A stretch of 64,000 nt of DNA from Hankyongella ginsenosidimutans (GTDB taxonomy: Bacteria; Pseudomonadota; Alphaproteobacteria; Sphingomonadales; Sphingomonadaceae). Of the stretch, positions 10,160 to 26,573 are shown piece after piece. A model generated the notes under the pieces. That model was not told where the DNA came from, did not search any database, and saw only the letters and a list, made by a program, of their open reading frames with translations. Location: NCBI RefSeq assembly GCF_005144965.1, contig NZ_CP039704.1, positions 1,364,001-1,428,000 on the forward strand, written 5' to 3'. The position numbers and the translations under genes are program-made. Position 1 is the first letter of the stretch, and every line of letters begins with the position of its first letter.

Positions 10160-10738
10160 TCCGCATGATCATCCTCGAGATGGAGGAAACGCTCGTCGAG
10201 GTTCGCGCATCGGCCGCACGCACTATCGCCGACCAGAAGGAAGCGAACCGCACCATCCAGCGCCTGGAAGCCGCCATGGTCTCCTGGGCGGAGAAGGCGG
10301 AACTGGCGCTCCAAGGATCGCGAAGACCTGGCCAAGGCGGCGCTTGCCGAAAAGCAGAAGCTCGGCACCACCATCGAGCAACTGCGCCATGACATCGCGC
10401 TGCTGGACGACGGCCTCGTCAAGCATGAAGCCGACATCCAGAAGCTGGAAGCCAAGCTGCGCGAGGCCCGCGCCCGCCAGACGACCATCCTCTCGCGGCT
10501 GGAGACGCTGGAAAACCGCTCGCGCATGCGCCGCATGGTCTCCAGCCCGAAGATCGACGAAGCCTTTCAGCGGTTCGACCTGCTGGAGCGCCGGGTCGAC
10601 CTCGCAGAAGGGCGCGTCGAGGCCTATGACCTCGGCAAGGCCAAGACCCTCGACGAGGAAATCGCTGAACTGAAGACCTCCGACGCCATTGACGCCGAAC
10701 TGGAAGCGATGAAGCGTAAGCTGGCAGGGAACAAGTAA
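10075..10738 (+). CDS. pspA: Phage shock protein A (one frameshift)
   Basis: Membrane-stress effector of the PspA/IM30/ESCRT-III superfamily. It binds damaged inner membrane and inhibits PspF when stress is absent. It starts MGIFSRLGDIISANVSDLLE, with the amphipathic N-terminal helix and AEDPAKMIRMIILEMEE, and is helical coiled coil throughout (LEAKLREARARQTTILSRLE). One base is missing near 10312; restoring it gives ALSKDREDLAKAALAEK. Corrected length is 221 aa, normal. AGGAG precedes the ATG. Confidence 0.93.
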
Positions 10739-10750
10739 CAGGAGGGCTGC

Positions 10751-11041
10751 GTGGACCCCATCGTCGTATCCTTGAGCGAGACGCTCGTGCCGGTCATTGC
10801 CATCATCAGTCTGTTCGTGGTGATGCCGGCGCTCATCTTCCACTATGTCCTGCAACTGCGCAAAGCGCGCAGCCTGTCGGACAAAGACGAACAGACCATC
10901 GACGACCTGTATGCGCTCGCGCATCGGCTCGAAGACCGCGTTCGCACCATCGAACGCATCATGGACGCGGACAGCCCGGCTGGCGCCAGGGCGACCGCGC
11001 AGGATCATGATCGTTACAGATTGGGTCAATCTGTAACGTGA
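10751..11041 (+). CDS. pspB: Phage shock protein B, with a repeat-derived C-terminus
   Basis: GTG start, 12 bases after pspA, with a GGAGG ribosome site. The N-terminal membrane helix (TLVPVIAIISLFVVMPALIF) and the short coiled coil (LAHRLEDRVRTIERIMDAD) match PspB, which signals membrane stress to PspA together with PspC. PspB normally ends shortly after the motif ERIQALESILDAEHP. Here about 14 additional codons and the TGA stop come from the palindromic repeat that starts at 11001 (DHDRYRLGQSVT), so the tail is probably not functional sequence. Confidence 0.88.
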   Translation: MDPIVVSLSETLVPVIAIISLFVVMPALIFHYVLQLRKARSLSDKDEQTIDDLYALAHRLEDRVRTIERIMDADSPAGARATAQDHDRYRLGQSVT

Positions 11042-11125
11042 ATCATGATCTAACTATTTGAAGAGAGACTGATTCACGCCCTCGGTTGGAGCGCATACGC
11101 TTCAACCTCAGCCGATCAGGCTCTT
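11001..11125. repeat. Two-module palindromic repeat inside the psp operon (copy 4)
   Basis: Module A: AGGATCATGAT-C-GTTACAGATT, loop, AATCTGTAAC-GTGA-ATCATGATCT. Linker AACTATTTGAA. Module B: GAGACTGATTCACGCCCTCGG to CAGCCGATCAGGCTCTTT. It fills the pspB-pspC gap, contributes the end of pspB and stops 12 bases before the pspC start. Confidence 0.85.
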
Positions 11126-11137
11126 TGGAGGACACAC

Positions 11138-11518
11138 ATGTCTAGCAGAACCCGCTTCTATCTCGACAAGCGCAACGCCAAGTTCATGGGCGTATGCGCC
11201 GGGGCAGCCGACTACTTCGGTGTCGACCCGCTCTGGGTGCGCGTGGGGACCGTGCTGGTCAGCATTATGGGCGGTGCCGGCATCACCATCCCGGCCTACC
11301 TCGTGATCGGCTGGCTGGCGGAGAACAAGCCGCGCGCGCTCTACGATCTGCCCGAAGCAGAGCAGAAATTCTGGCGCGAGATGCGCACCAGCCCCAGCCA
11401 GGGCCTGCGCGAGGTGCGCGGCAGCTTCCGCGATCTCGACCGCCGCCTGCGCGACATCGAGACCCACGTGACCTCGTCCAGCCGCAACCTGTCAGCCGAA
11501 ATCGACCGCCTGCGCTAA
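11138..11518 (+). CDS. pspC: Phage shock protein C
   Basis: 126-residue inner-membrane sensor. The PspC domain is clear: FYLDKRNAKFMGVCAGAADY, VDPLWVRVGTVLVS, then a hydrophobic segment (ITIPAYLVIGWLAENKP). The C-terminal half is a coiled coil ending LRDIETHVTSSSRNLSAEID, comparable to MERYVTSDTF in the E. coli protein. PspC works with PspB to release PspA from PspF. The ribosome site GGAGG lies just after the palindromic repeat. The frame is intact. Confidence 0.93.
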   Translation: MSSRTRFYLDKRNAKFMGVCAGAADYFGVDPLWVRVGTVLVSIMGGAGITIPAYLVIGWLAENKPRALYDLPEAEQKFWREMRTSPSQGLREVRGSFRDLDRRLRDIETHVTSSSRNLSAEIDRLR

Positions 11519-11547
11519 CCGGCGCGGGCGTACAGAGGGAAAGAACA

Positions 11548-11871
11548 ATGCTAATCGGACCAATTCAAGGCGGCGACCTGATGGGCATGGTCATCATGCT
11601 GGCGATGTTCGGCACGATCGGCTGGGTCTGGGTCAACAAGATCCGCGTCAAGCACGGCTACCAACTGACCGACCTCTGGGGCCGGCCGATCGAGAAGGCC
11701 TCTTCCGCCAGCGCGGAGACGGTCAAGCAGCTCGAGCTGCAGGTCGCGGTCCAGGGCGAGCGCCTGCAGACGCTGGAACAGCGCACCCGGGTACTGGAGC
11801 GCATCGTTACCGACCGCGGCCAGACCGTCGCCGACGAGATCGACCGCCTGCGCGACAGCCGCGCCAACTGA
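11548..11871 (+). CDS. Small PspB-like membrane/coiled-coil protein 1
   Basis: 107 residues, intact. One N-terminal transmembrane helix (LMGMVIMLAMFGTIGWVWV), then the juxtamembrane motif NKIRVKHGYQLTDLWG, a linker, and a coiled coil ending LEQRTRVLERIVTDRGQTVA then DEIDRLR. The ending resembles that of PspC and PspB, and the KHGY-L--WG motif recurs in the next gene. It follows pspC by 29 bases. I infer a role in Psp signalling or membrane anchoring; no function is established from sequence. Confidence 0.75.
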   Translation: MLIGPIQGGDLMGMVIMLAMFGTIGWVWVNKIRVKHGYQLTDLWGRPIEKASSASAETVKQLELQVAVQGERLQTLEQRTRVLERIVTDRGQTVADEIDRLRDSRAN

Positions 11872-11889
11872 ACGCAGAGGGACAGGCAC

Positions 11890-12179
11890 ATGGACTTTCA
11901 CGGACCGGGATTTGTGCTCAGCATCATCGGCATGAGCATGGCGGGCTGGGTCATCACCAGCTGGATCAGGGCCAGGCACGGCTACCCGCTCGAGAACGAA
12001 TGGGGCGGCTGCGTCGACAAGGCGCGGACGCCCGGCGCACCATCGAACTGCTGACGGCCGAGAACGAGAAACTGCACGGCAAGGTCGCGCGCCTTGAAGA
12101 GCGGATCGCCGTGCTCGAGCGGATCGCCACCGACCAGCCGAGCCGGCTGGCGGCCGAAATCGAGAAATTGAGGAACTGA
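11890..12179 (+). CDS. Small PspB-like membrane/coiled-coil protein 2 (frameshift)
   Basis: About 96 residues after one-base repair near 12028. The transmembrane helix (FVLSIIGMSMAGWVITSWI) is followed by RARHGYPLENEWG, a clear paralogue of the motif in protein 1, and then a coiled coil (LTAENEKLHGKVARLEERIA, VLERIATDQPSRLAAEIEKL). It begins 18 bases after protein 1 with its own ribosome site (AGAGGGA). Gene duplication within the operon is the simplest explanation. Confidence 0.72.
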
Positions 12180-12216
12180 GCCGCCGCAAACACGGCACGC
12201 AATCGGGAGACACACG

Positions 12217-12444
12217 ATGAGCGTATTTGAAATGGTGGTGGCGATTGTCGGCATCGTCATGGTCAGCAGGGTGCTGCGGGCCCGCTACTGCCACCGCACC
12301 GCCACCGATACCATGATGACGCGGGAGGACGCCGCGGCCCTGATCGGCCAGGTCCAGCGCCTGAACGAGCGGGTCGCGACCCTTGAACGCCTAGCGACCG
12401 ATCCGGCCAAGCGCATCGCCGCCGAAATCGACGCTTTACGCTGA
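12217..12444 (+). CDS. Small PspB-like membrane/coiled-coil protein 3
   Basis: 75 residues, intact. A short hydrophobic helix (MVVAIVGIVMVSRVL) is followed by RARYCHR, then a coiled coil LIGQVQRLNERVATLERLAT and DPAKRIAAEIDALR. The HGY-WG segment of proteins 1 and 2 has been lost while the C-terminal signature LER-ATDP---AAEID-LR is kept. It is close to PspB in size and layout. Confidence 0.72.
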   Translation: MSVFEMVVAIVGIVMVSRVLRARYCHRTATDTMMTREDAAALIGQVQRLNERVATLERLATDPAKRIAAEIDALR

Positions 12445-12454
12445 GGAGGACATC

Positions 12455-12706
12455 ATGCCGATCCTGCCCCTCAATCTCGCCGTCGCCTGGGGCCTGTTCA
12501 GCCTGGCCGGCCTCGCGATGCTCTCCGGCGTCTGGATGTGGACCTTCCGCACCTGGCTGCTGCATCGCAACCCGGGCGGTGCCCAGCCAGAGAAGCCGGC
12601 GACGGCCGACGGCATGCCCTATGCCGGCATGCGCATCGATCTCGCCGATCTGCGCGAGCGCATTCGCCGGCTGGAAGCCATCGCCGCCGGCATCGACATG
12701 GCCTGA
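12455..12706 (+). CDS. Small PspB-like membrane/coiled-coil protein 4
   Basis: 83 residues, intact, 10 bases after protein 3. The N-terminal helix (LAVAWGLFSLAGLAMLSGVW) is followed by a basic region and a short coiled coil (RIDLADLRERIRRLEAIAAG). The final signature is reduced to RERIRRLEAIAAG. It is the last gene of the run and converges with xerC. Membership of the Psp set is inferred from position, size and the helix-plus-coiled-coil plan. Confidence 0.65.
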   Translation: MPILPLNLAVAWGLFSLAGLAMLSGVWMWTFRTWLLHRNPGGAQPEKPATADGMPYAGMRIDLADLRERIRRLEAIAAGIDMA

Positions 12707-12732
12707 CCACCCTGGCGCAACAAGCAATCGCG

Positions 12733-13641
12733 CTACCCTTCGCCGCGCGGGTGCGCGTGGCGATACACATCGAGCAGCCATGCAGCGTCAACCCCGGTAT
12801 AGGCCTGGGTGGTCGACAGGCTGGCGTGGCCGAGCAACTCCTGGATCGCCCGCAGGTCCGCGCCGCGCGCCAGCAGGTGGGTCGCAAAGCTGTGGCGAAG
12901 CGCATGCGGGGTTGCACTCTCCGGCAATCCAAGCTGTCGGCGCGCCCGCGCCATCGCGCGCTGCACCACTGCCGGCTGCAAGGGGCCACCACGCGCGCCA
13001 ACAAACAGCGGTCCCTCGACCAGCGGATAGGGGCACAGCGCGACATAGTCCGCGACCGCCTGTGCCACCACAGGCAGCACCGGCGCGACTCGCTGCTTGC
13101 GGCCCTTGCCCACAACAGTAATCGTTTGTCCCAACGGGTGGACCTGCGCGCCCAGCCCCAGCGCCTCGCCGATACGCAGGCCACAGCCATACAGCAGCAA
13201 TAGCAGCGCAGTGTCGCGCGATGCGATCCAGGTTTCCTGCGCCTGCTCGCCGGTAACCTCAGCCAGCGCGCGCGCCTCTCCCGGCGCGACCGGGCGCGGC
13301 AGCCGTTTGGGCGTTTTCGGCGGGCGTAGCGCGAACACCGCCGGCGCGACCAGCCCCTGCGTCTGCTTCAGCCAGCGGTGAAAGCCGCGCAGCGCGGCGA
13401 CATCGAGCGCGAGGGTCTGCGCCTGCAGGCCCTCCGACCGGCGGGCGGCAAGCCAGGCACGCAGTTCGGCGGGCGTGACGGCCACCAGCGCCGCCAGAGT
13501 CTGCGGGCCGGCGCGGTGCCGGCTGAGAAACGCAAGGTAGCGCCGCACCGCCCGGCCGTAGATGTCGACGGTGCGCAGCGACGCACGGCGCACGCCCGCC
13601 AGATCGGCGAGCCAGGCCTGCGCCGCATCGTCCGGACTCAC
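12733..13641 (-). CDS. xerC: Tyrosine recombinase XerC
   Basis: Site-specific recombinase that resolves chromosome dimers at dif with XerD. The 302 residues contain the SAM-like N-terminal domain and the catalytic R-K-H-R-H-Y set: GCGLRIGEALGL (Arg), VVGKGRKQRV (Lys), TPHALRHSFATHLLARGA (His-Arg), LLGHASLSTTQAYTGV (His and nucleophilic Tyr). The GTG start overlaps the stop of the DUF484 gene (GTGA), a common neighbour of xerC in proteobacteria. The name XerC rather than XerD rests on that neighbour and on similarity of the C-terminal motifs. Confidence 0.92.
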   Translation of the reverse strand: MSPDDAAQAWLADLAGVRRASLRTVDIYGRAVRRYLAFLSRHRAGPQTLAALVAVTPAELRAWLAARRSEGLQAQTLALDVAALRGFHRWLKQTQGLVAPAVFALRPPKTPKRLPRPVAPGEARALAEVTGEQAQETWIASRDTALLLLLYGCGLRIGEALGLGAQVHPLGQTITVVGKGRKQRVAPVLPVVAQAVADYVALCPYPLVEGPLFVGARGGPLQPAVVQRAMARARRQLGLPESATPHALRHSFATHLLARGADLRAIQELLGHASLSTTQAYTGVDAAWLLDVYRHAHPRGEG

Positions 13642-14204
13642 GCGCTGAGGAACCGGGTGAGCAGGCGGCTGGCGACGCCACCGAGGAACAGCAGCAGTTC
13701 CGAGCCGCCGACGCCGTCGAAATTGTGCGGATGCCTGGACCCCAGCGCCAGCAGGCCTTCCGGCAGCGGCGCACCAAGCGAGAGGCGCACCAGCGCTTCC
13801 GAACGGATCAGCGGCGCGGCCGGGCCGAAGATCGCCGAGCCCGCATCCGCCGAGCGCAGCGCCACCAGTTCGCTACCCGGGAACCAGTCCGCGACCTGCG
13901 CGGGATCGACAAGCTGCAGGCCGGTCGCGCCCAGGCGCAGGCCCTGCTGCGCGCCGACCAGCGCCAGGCCGATCGCATCCAGCCCCAGGATGTCCACCCA
14001 GTCCTGCGTGATGACATGCGCCAGGTGCTCGAAACCCTCCGCCTCCAGCGCCGAGAGCACGGCGGCATGAATCTGCGCTGCAGCCCCTGCGTGCCCGCGC
14101 GCATAGGCCAGCAGCGCCTCGTTCTGCTCGCCCAGCCTCGCGACCGCCGTGCGCAGCCGCCCAATCGCCTCGGTCTGAAAATCGATGACCTTGTTGTCGC
14201 TCAT
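13638..14204 (-). CDS. DUF484 family protein
   Basis: 188 residues, intact, starting MSDNKVIDFQTEAIGRLR. DUF484 is a GAF-like domain family usually coded next to xerC. A helical N-terminal region is followed by a GAF-like core (DWVDILGLDAIGLALVG; LIRSEALVRLSLGAPLPEGL; LGSRHPHNFDGVGGSELLLF). Biochemical role unknown; the conserved linkage suggests a link to chromosome segregation. Its stop overlaps the xerC start, so translation is probably coupled. Confidence 0.88.
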   Translation of the reverse strand: MSDNKVIDFQTEAIGRLRTAVARLGEQNEALLAYARGHAGAAAQIHAAVLSALEAEGFEHLAHVITQDWVDILGLDAIGLALVGAQQGLRLGATGLQLVDPAQVADWFPGSELVALRSADAGSAIFGPAAPLIRSEALVRLSLGAPLPEGLLALGSRHPHNFDGVGGSELLLFLGGVASRLLTRFLSA

Positions 14205-14356
14205 GGCGCAAGCTTAACCGAGGTGCAGGCGCGGCGGAAGCGCTGCCAGCCTCCATCCGTCCCGCGTGCCCGGTTTTTCGCTTGGGCATGGCCGCGGAGT
14301 ATTGCAGGCTCTGCGGCGCAACATCGCACAAAAACATACGCGACTGCAGGGGACAC

Positions 14357-15433
14357 ATGCTGACGTTGGAGATCGAGCAAGCGAGCACCACAGCGCCGGT
14401 ACAGCGCGACATCCGCCGCACCGGGCTGCACCCGGACTACTGGTATCCGGTCGCGCGTTCCCGCGAGGTGGCGTGCGGCAAAGCCCACGCGGCACGCTTT
14501 GCCGGCGCGGAGATCGTGCTGGTGCGCCCGGAACAGGGGCCGGTGTTCGCGCTCGAGGATCGCTGCGCCCACCGTCAGGTGCCGCTGTCGCGCGGGGTCG
14601 TCGACGGCGAGCGGATCAAGTGCGGCTATCACTGCTGGACGTTCGACCGCACCGGCGCGTGCGTCGGCGTGCCCTATTACAAGAAGGGCATGGAGCGGCC
14701 GCGCGGCGTGCGACCCTATCCCGCCCGCGAGGCGCACGGTTTCATCTGGGTGTTCCCCGGCGATCCGGCGCTTGCCGAGGCGGCACCGTTTCCGCAACTC
14801 TCCAGTTGCAGCGACCCAGCCTACAAGACGCGCTTCCTCGACCGGGAGATCGGCTGCCACTACAGTTTCATGCATGAGAACCTGATGGACATGAACCATC
14901 AGTTCCTGCACCGGCGGCTGATGGGCGGCATCAAGACCATCTGCCTTGACGCCCGTTCAGGCCCTGGCTGGGCCGAGGTCGATTACACCTTCGGGCGCGA
15001 CAGCGGCAAACAGCCGCTGGGTGAGGCGCTGATCATCGGCCGGCACGGGGTCAAGTCCGCCGACCAGGTCAAGGACTTCATGACTATCCGCACCGAGTAT
15101 CCCTATCAATCGCTGAAGTTCTACACCGATGGCGGCAGCGTGCCCGCGCTCGACCTCTGGAACTGCTACATCCCGCTGGATGCCGAACAGCGCCGCAACC
15201 GCACGTTCGGCCTGCTCAGCGTGCGCCGGCCGCCGATCCCGTTCCTGCTCGATGCCTTCTGGCCGGTGATCGTCTGGTTCACCAACGCCATCTTCACCGA
15301 GGATCGCTGGATCGTCGAACTGGAGCAGGCGGCGTTCGACCGGCAAGGGGCGGACGCCAACCTGGAAATCTTCCCGGCGATCCGCAACCTGCGCCGTGTG
15401 CTCATTGAGGAAGGCGTGGCGCTACCCGCCTGA
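14357..15433 (+). CDS. Rieske [2Fe-2S] aromatic ring-hydroxylating oxygenase, alpha subunit
   Basis: 358-residue intact oxygenase. The Rieske centre is DRCAHRQVPLSRG followed by ERIKCGYHCWTFD (C-x-H and C-x2-H). The catalytic domain has the mononuclear iron region ENLMDMNHQFLHRRL. The overall layout resembles vanillate O-demethylase and phenylpropionate dioxygenase-type enzymes. The start ATG at 14357 follows AGGGGA. No ferredoxin or reductase partner is nearby, so electrons must come from elsewhere; the substrate is not predictable. It is divergent from the xerC/DUF484 pair. Confidence 0.88.
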   Translation: MLTLEIEQASTTAPVQRDIRRTGLHPDYWYPVARSREVACGKAHAARFAGAEIVLVRPEQGPVFALEDRCAHRQVPLSRGVVDGERIKCGYHCWTFDRTGACVGVPYYKKGMERPRGVRPYPAREAHGFIWVFPGDPALAEAAPFPQLSSCSDPAYKTRFLDREIGCHYSFMHENLMDMNHQFLHRRLMGGIKTICLDARSGPGWAEVDYTFGRDSGKQPLGEALIIGRHGVKSADQVKDFMTIRTEYPYQSLKFYTDGGSVPALDLWNCYIPLDAEQRRNRTFGLLSVRRPPIPFLLDAFWPVIVWFTNAIFTEDRWIVELEQAAFDRQGADANLEIFPAIRNLRRVLIEEGVALPA

Positions 15434-15491
15434 GCGATTTCCAATCAAATGGACACATTTGAAGATTAAGAAATCGCGTCAAAACAAAGAG

Positions 15492-15535
15492 CTTGAGCGG
15501 TGATCTGATTTTATCAGATCGAAAACCGCTCCAAG
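15492..15535. repeat. Two-step hairpin between convergent genes
   Basis: CTTGAGCGGT, G, ATCTGAT, TTT, ATCAGAT, CGAA, AACCGCTCCAAG. It lies between the convergent Rieske and transaldolase stops, where a bidirectional terminator would fit, but a clean T-run is missing. Confidence 0.6.
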
Positions 15536-15541
15536 GCTGCG

Positions 15542-16195
15542 TCAGCCGATCGACTGCCCGGTCTTGGCCCAGTCGGCCAGGAACTGCTCGATGCCGCGGT
15601 CGGTCAGCGGGTGGTTGAACAGCTTCTTGATGATGTCCGGCGGGCAGGTGACGACGTCCGCGCCGATCTTGGCCGACTGCAGCACGTGCACCGGGTGGCG
15701 TACGCTGGCGACCAGGATTTCGGTGTCAAAATCGTAGTTGTCGTAGATGGTGCGGATGTCCTCGATCAGGTCCATGCCGTCCCACGACACGTCGTCGTGG
15801 CGGCCGACGAACGGCGAGATGAAGGCCGCACCCGCCTTGGCGGCCAGCAGCGCCTGGGTCGCGGTGAAGCACAGCGTAACGTTCACCATAACGCCGCGGC
15901 TGGAGAGCACCTTGCAGGTCTTCAGGCCGTCGACGGTCAACGGCACCTTGATGGTGACGTTCTTCGCGATGGGGATCAGTTGCTCGGCTTCCTTGAGCAT
16001 GGTCTCATGGTCGAGTGCCACGACCTCGGCCGACACCGGGCCGGGCACGAGCGCGCAGATCTCGGCGATCACGTCCGTGAACTTGCGGCCGGATTTCAGG
16101 ATCAGCGACGGATTGGTGGTCACCCCGTCAAGCAGGCCGGTGGCGGCCAAGTCCTGGATGGCGGCAATATCAGCGGTGTCGACGAAGAATTTCAT
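15542..16195 (-). CDS. Transaldolase, small (FSA/TalC-like) type
   Basis: 217-residue transaldolase-family enzyme, intact. [31 protein letters not shown], the Schiff-base lysine in [16 protein letters not shown], and [20 protein letters not shown] identify the short decameric subfamily that includes bacterial transaldolases and fructose-6-phosphate aldolase. From sequence alone the two activities cannot be told apart, so no symbol is given. It would serve the non-oxidative pentose phosphate pathway. It is transcribed away from the repeat-rich gap at 16196. Confidence 0.9.
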   Translation of the reverse strand: MKFFVDTADIAAIQDLAATGLLDGVTTNPSLILKSGRKFTDVIAEICALVPGPVSAEVVALDHETMLKEAEQLIPIAKNVTIKVPLTVDGLKTCKVLSSRGVMVNVTLCFTATQALLAAKAGAAFISPFVGRHDDVSWDGMDLIEDIRTIYDNYDFDTEILVASVRHPVHVLQSAKIGADVVTCPPDIIKKLFNHPLTDRGIEQFLADWAKTGQSIG

Positions 16196-16293
16196 GGGTG
16201 CGGCTCATGTCTGAATGAGGGAATGGCCGCTGTCTATCCGCTTGCCGCCGCCAAGTCGAGACTCGGCGGCGCGGCGAGACGGGTCAAACGGCC

Positions 16294-16473
16294 CTAGCAG
16301 GCTGCTGAAAAGTGGTTTCTCGGACTCCAACCCTATGGCCGTCACCCCGGCGAAGGCCGGGGTCCATGGCTAACGCCTTGTATTCGTTGTGTATATATGC
16401 TCACATGGATTCCGGCCTTCGCCGGAATGACGAAGCGGAGCTGTATCTCCGCGACTTTTCAACAGCCTGCTAG
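16294..16473. mobile_element. MITE-like element with 20-bp terminal inverted repeats
   Basis: CTAGCAGGCTGCTGAAAAGT at 16294-16313 is the inverse of ACTTTTCAACAGCCTGCTAG at 16454-16473 with one mismatch. The 140-base interior has no coding capacity but holds two palindromes of the GTCACCCCGGCGAAGGCCGG type (16335 and about 16410). Short size, perfect-looking ends and no transposase fit a non-autonomous element. Confidence 0.7.
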
Positions 16474-16474
16474 A

Positions 16475-16613
16475 GCTTGATGACTTTACATTGATCCATC
16501 CGTCATCGCGAGGAGCCGCAGGCGACGCGGCGATCCATGGAAATACTGGTGTTCCTGGATTGCTTCGGCAGCTTTGCCGCCTCGCAATGACGATTCCAGC
16601 AAATGTCATCACG
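16475..16613. repeat. Composite repeat with TGATGACTTTA ends
   Basis: Starts AGAGCTTGATGACTTTACA, ends AAATGTCATCAC. Between the ends is an inverted pair CGTCATCGCGAGG/CCTCGCAATGACG around a variable core. The related element at 34056 has the same ends and the same type of cargo; those at 30224 and 44575 share ends but carry different cargo. Confidence 0.75.
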
Positions 16614-16615
16614 CT

Positions 16616-16741
16616 GTAGACCATGATCGTTTCAGGTTGAATCGATCTGAAACGTGAATCATGGTCCAATTTATTGAAAAGAGCCTGATTCACGCCATCG
16701 GTTGAAGCAAGCATGTTTTCTGCCTCAACCGATCAGGCTCT
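16616..16741. repeat. Two-module GTGA-hairpin repeat (copy 5)
   Basis: Module A: TAGACCATGAT-C-GTTTCAG, loop, CTGAAAC-GTGA-ATCATGGTC. A linker ending TTGAAAA is followed by module B from GAGCCTGATTCACGCC to CAACCGATCAGGCTCTGG. The right end supplies the last codons and TGA stop of the YdcH gene. Confidence 0.82.
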
Positions 16742-16978
16742 GGTCGCCTCGACCAGGGTGGCGATGGCGTCGAGAACGCTCAGGCGCTCTTTCTTCAAAG
16801 CCTCCAGCCGATCATCGGACGCCGGCTCAAGGCCCGCCTCGATCTGATGGATATCCTTTTCCAGGGCGTGGTGCTGCTCGGCGAGCGCGCGAAAATGCGC
16901 ATTGCCGATCTTCAGCAGATGCAGGGTCGCCGCGTCGTCCGGGAACAGGCTGTGCAGGTCGTGGCCGGTTTCGCTCAT
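16733..16978 (-). CDS. YdcH family protein (DUF465)
   Basis: 81-residue helical protein: HDLHSLFPDDAATLHLL, LAEQHHALEKDIHQIEAG and DRLEALKKERLSVLDAIATL match the YdcH/DUF465 family of small coiled-coil proteins found in most alphaproteobacteria. Function unknown. Its last two codons and TGA stop (AGAGCCTGA) come from the end of a palindromic repeat. It lies downstream of rpoC on the same strand, but a strong terminator separates them. Confidence 0.85.
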   Translation of the reverse strand: MSETGHDLHSLFPDDAATLHLLKIGNAHFRALAEQHHALEKDIHQIEAGLEPASDDRLEALKKERLSVLDAIATLVEATRA

Positions 16979-17073
16979 AGGGTCCTCCTTGTGTGGCCCC
17001 TTTCTAGCGGCCTGCCGCGCCCACTCACTTGCGCTGGATCAAACGGCGCGGCACCCGACACGTGACTGGAGCC

Positions 17074-17106
17074 CAAAAGCGCCGCCGGGGTGAGCCGGCG
17101 GCGCTT
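17074..17106 (-). terminator. Rho-independent terminator of the rpoBC operon
   Basis: On the minus strand AAAGCGCCGCCGG-CTCA-CCCCGGCGGCGCTTTT forms a very stable GC stem with a short loop and a T-run. It lies 24 bases after the rpoC stop, exactly where the beta operon should end. Confidence 0.88.
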
Positions 17107-17129
17107 TGTAGTGATGCAGGATGCAGGCG

Positions 17130-21327
<4,198 letters not shown>

Positions 21328-21381
21328 TCAAAACGCCCTTGCGGCATGCGGTGACGGACCAGCCGCCACCGCGATAACCCG

Positions 21382-25472
<4,091 letters not shown>

Positions 25473-25586
25473 GTGCTCGTCGCCTCGCTGCTGTAAACTG
25501 ATGTTCAAGCAATAATCTGGCGCCGCAGTTTCCCTTGCGGGACCGCCCGGAGGCGGGGAGGGCGGCGGCGCGCGCCCTCAGGCAAG

Positions 25587-25610
25587 CGGCGGCCCCGCGA
25601 AGGGCCGCCG
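25587..25610 (-). promoter_or_regulatory. GC hairpin between rplL and rpoB
   Basis: CGGCGGCCCTTCGCGGGGCCGCCG on the minus strand forms a long GC stem with a tight loop just after the rplL stop. No T-run follows. In E. coli this gap carries an attenuator and an RNase III site; a similar role in setting the ribosomal protein to polymerase ratio is inferred. Confidence 0.55.
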
Positions 25611-25616
25611 ACAGGC

Positions 25617-26003
25617 TTACTTGACTTCGACGGTCGCGCCGGCGTCTTCGAGCTGCTTCTTGAGCTTGGCAGCTTCGTCCTTGTTGACGCCTTCCTTGAC
25701 CGGCTTCGGTGCGCCTTCGACCAGCGCCTTGGCTTCCGCCAGGCCCAGGTTGGTGATGGCGCGGACTTCCTTGATGACGTTGATCTTCTTGCCGCCATCC
25801 GACACCAGGATGACGTCGAATTCGGTCTTCTCTTCAACCGGAGCGGCAGCAGCGCCTGCACCGCCCGCGCCCGGCACGGCGGCCACGGCGACAGCAGCGG
25901 CGGCGGACACGCCCCACTTTTCTTCCAGCATCTTTGCGAGTTCAGCCGCTTCGAGAACGGTCAGGCTCGACAGGTCTTCCACGATCTTTGCGAGATCAGC
26001 CAT
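25617..26003 (-). CDS. rplL: Ribosomal protein bL12 (L7/L12)
   Basis: 128-residue stalk protein that recruits translational GTPases. [20 protein letters not shown] (dimerising N-domain), an Ala/Gly hinge ([17 protein letters not shown]), and the C-domain [19 protein letters not shown] and [20 protein letters not shown] are all canonical. Intact. It follows rplJ by 39 bases. Confidence 0.97.
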   Translation of the reverse strand: MADLAKIVEDLSSLTVLEAAELAKMLEEKWGVSAAAAVAVAAVPGAGGAGAAAAPVEEKTEFDVILVSDGGKKINVIKEVRAITNLGLAEAKALVEGAPKPVKEGVNKDEAAKLKKQLEDAGATVEVK

Positions 26004-26042
26004 GTTCAGTCTCCAATCATATGGGCGCTTGGGCCCTGGTTT

Positions 26043-26573
26043 TCACGTGTTGTCAGGCAGCTTCTTTTCGCTGTCGCCATAAGCGGCGAAAACGCGGGCC
26101 AGCTTGGCGGCCGGCGCTGTGACGACCTGGGCGATCTTGGTCGCCGGCGCGTTGATCAGGCCGATCAACTTTGCACGCATTTCGTCGAGCGACGGCAATT
26201 CCGCCAAGGCTTTCACGCCTTCAGCGTTGAGAACGGAGGCCCCAAGGCCACCGCCCACGATTTCCAACTTGTCGTTGGTCTTCGCGTAAGCGACGATCAC
26301 CTTCGCTGCCGCGACTGGATCGGCCGAGGTGCTGATCGCCGTCGGCCCGGTCAGCAGATCGCTGATCCCGGTGTACGGCGTGCCCTCGAGCGCCAGCTTG
26401 GTCAGCCGGTTCTTCGACACTTTGAACTGAGCACCCGCTTCGCGCATCTTGCGACGGAGGTCCGTCACCTGTGCGACCGTCAACCCGAGGTTACGGGTGA
26501 TGACGACCGCGCCGGTCTCCGTGAAAGTGCGGTTGAGCGTAGCGACCAGTTCCCGTTTCTGGACTCGGTCCAT
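26043..26573 (-). CDS. rplJ: Ribosomal protein uL10
   Basis: 176-residue stalk base that carries the L12 dimers. Starts [20 protein letters not shown] with [19 protein letters not shown] and [16 protein letters not shown]; the C-terminal helix ([18 protein letters not shown]) binds L12. The ATG at 26573 is chosen because family members start here; an upstream in-frame ATG would add 38 residues from the leader. Intact frame. Confidence 0.96.
   Translation of the reverse strand: MDRVQKRELVATLNRTFTETGAVVITRNLGLTVAQVTDLRRKMREAGAQFKVSKNRLTKLALEGTPYTGISDLLTGPTAISTSADPVAAAKVIVAYAKTNDKLEIVGGGLGASVLNAEGVKALAELPSLDEMRAKLIGLINAPATKIAQVVTAPAAKLARVFAAYGDSEKKLPDNT

Larger units (their letters stand above)
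16196..16732. other. Repeat cluster, no gene seen
   Basis: 537 bases occupied almost end to end by three adjoining elements: a MITE-like element (16294-16473), a TGATGACTTTA composite (16475-16613) and a two-module GTGA-hairpin repeat (16616-16741). The first 100 bases should hold the transaldolase promoter. Confidence 0.7.

Noticed and set aside
12733-13641. XerC as an integrase marking a genomic island
   Set aside because: Its size, motifs and coupling to DUF484 fit the housekeeping recombinase; no att-like repeats or phage genes flank it.
16196-16741. A CRISPR array in the repeat cluster
   Set aside because: The repeats are dissimilar palindromic elements without regular spacers, and no cas genes are present.
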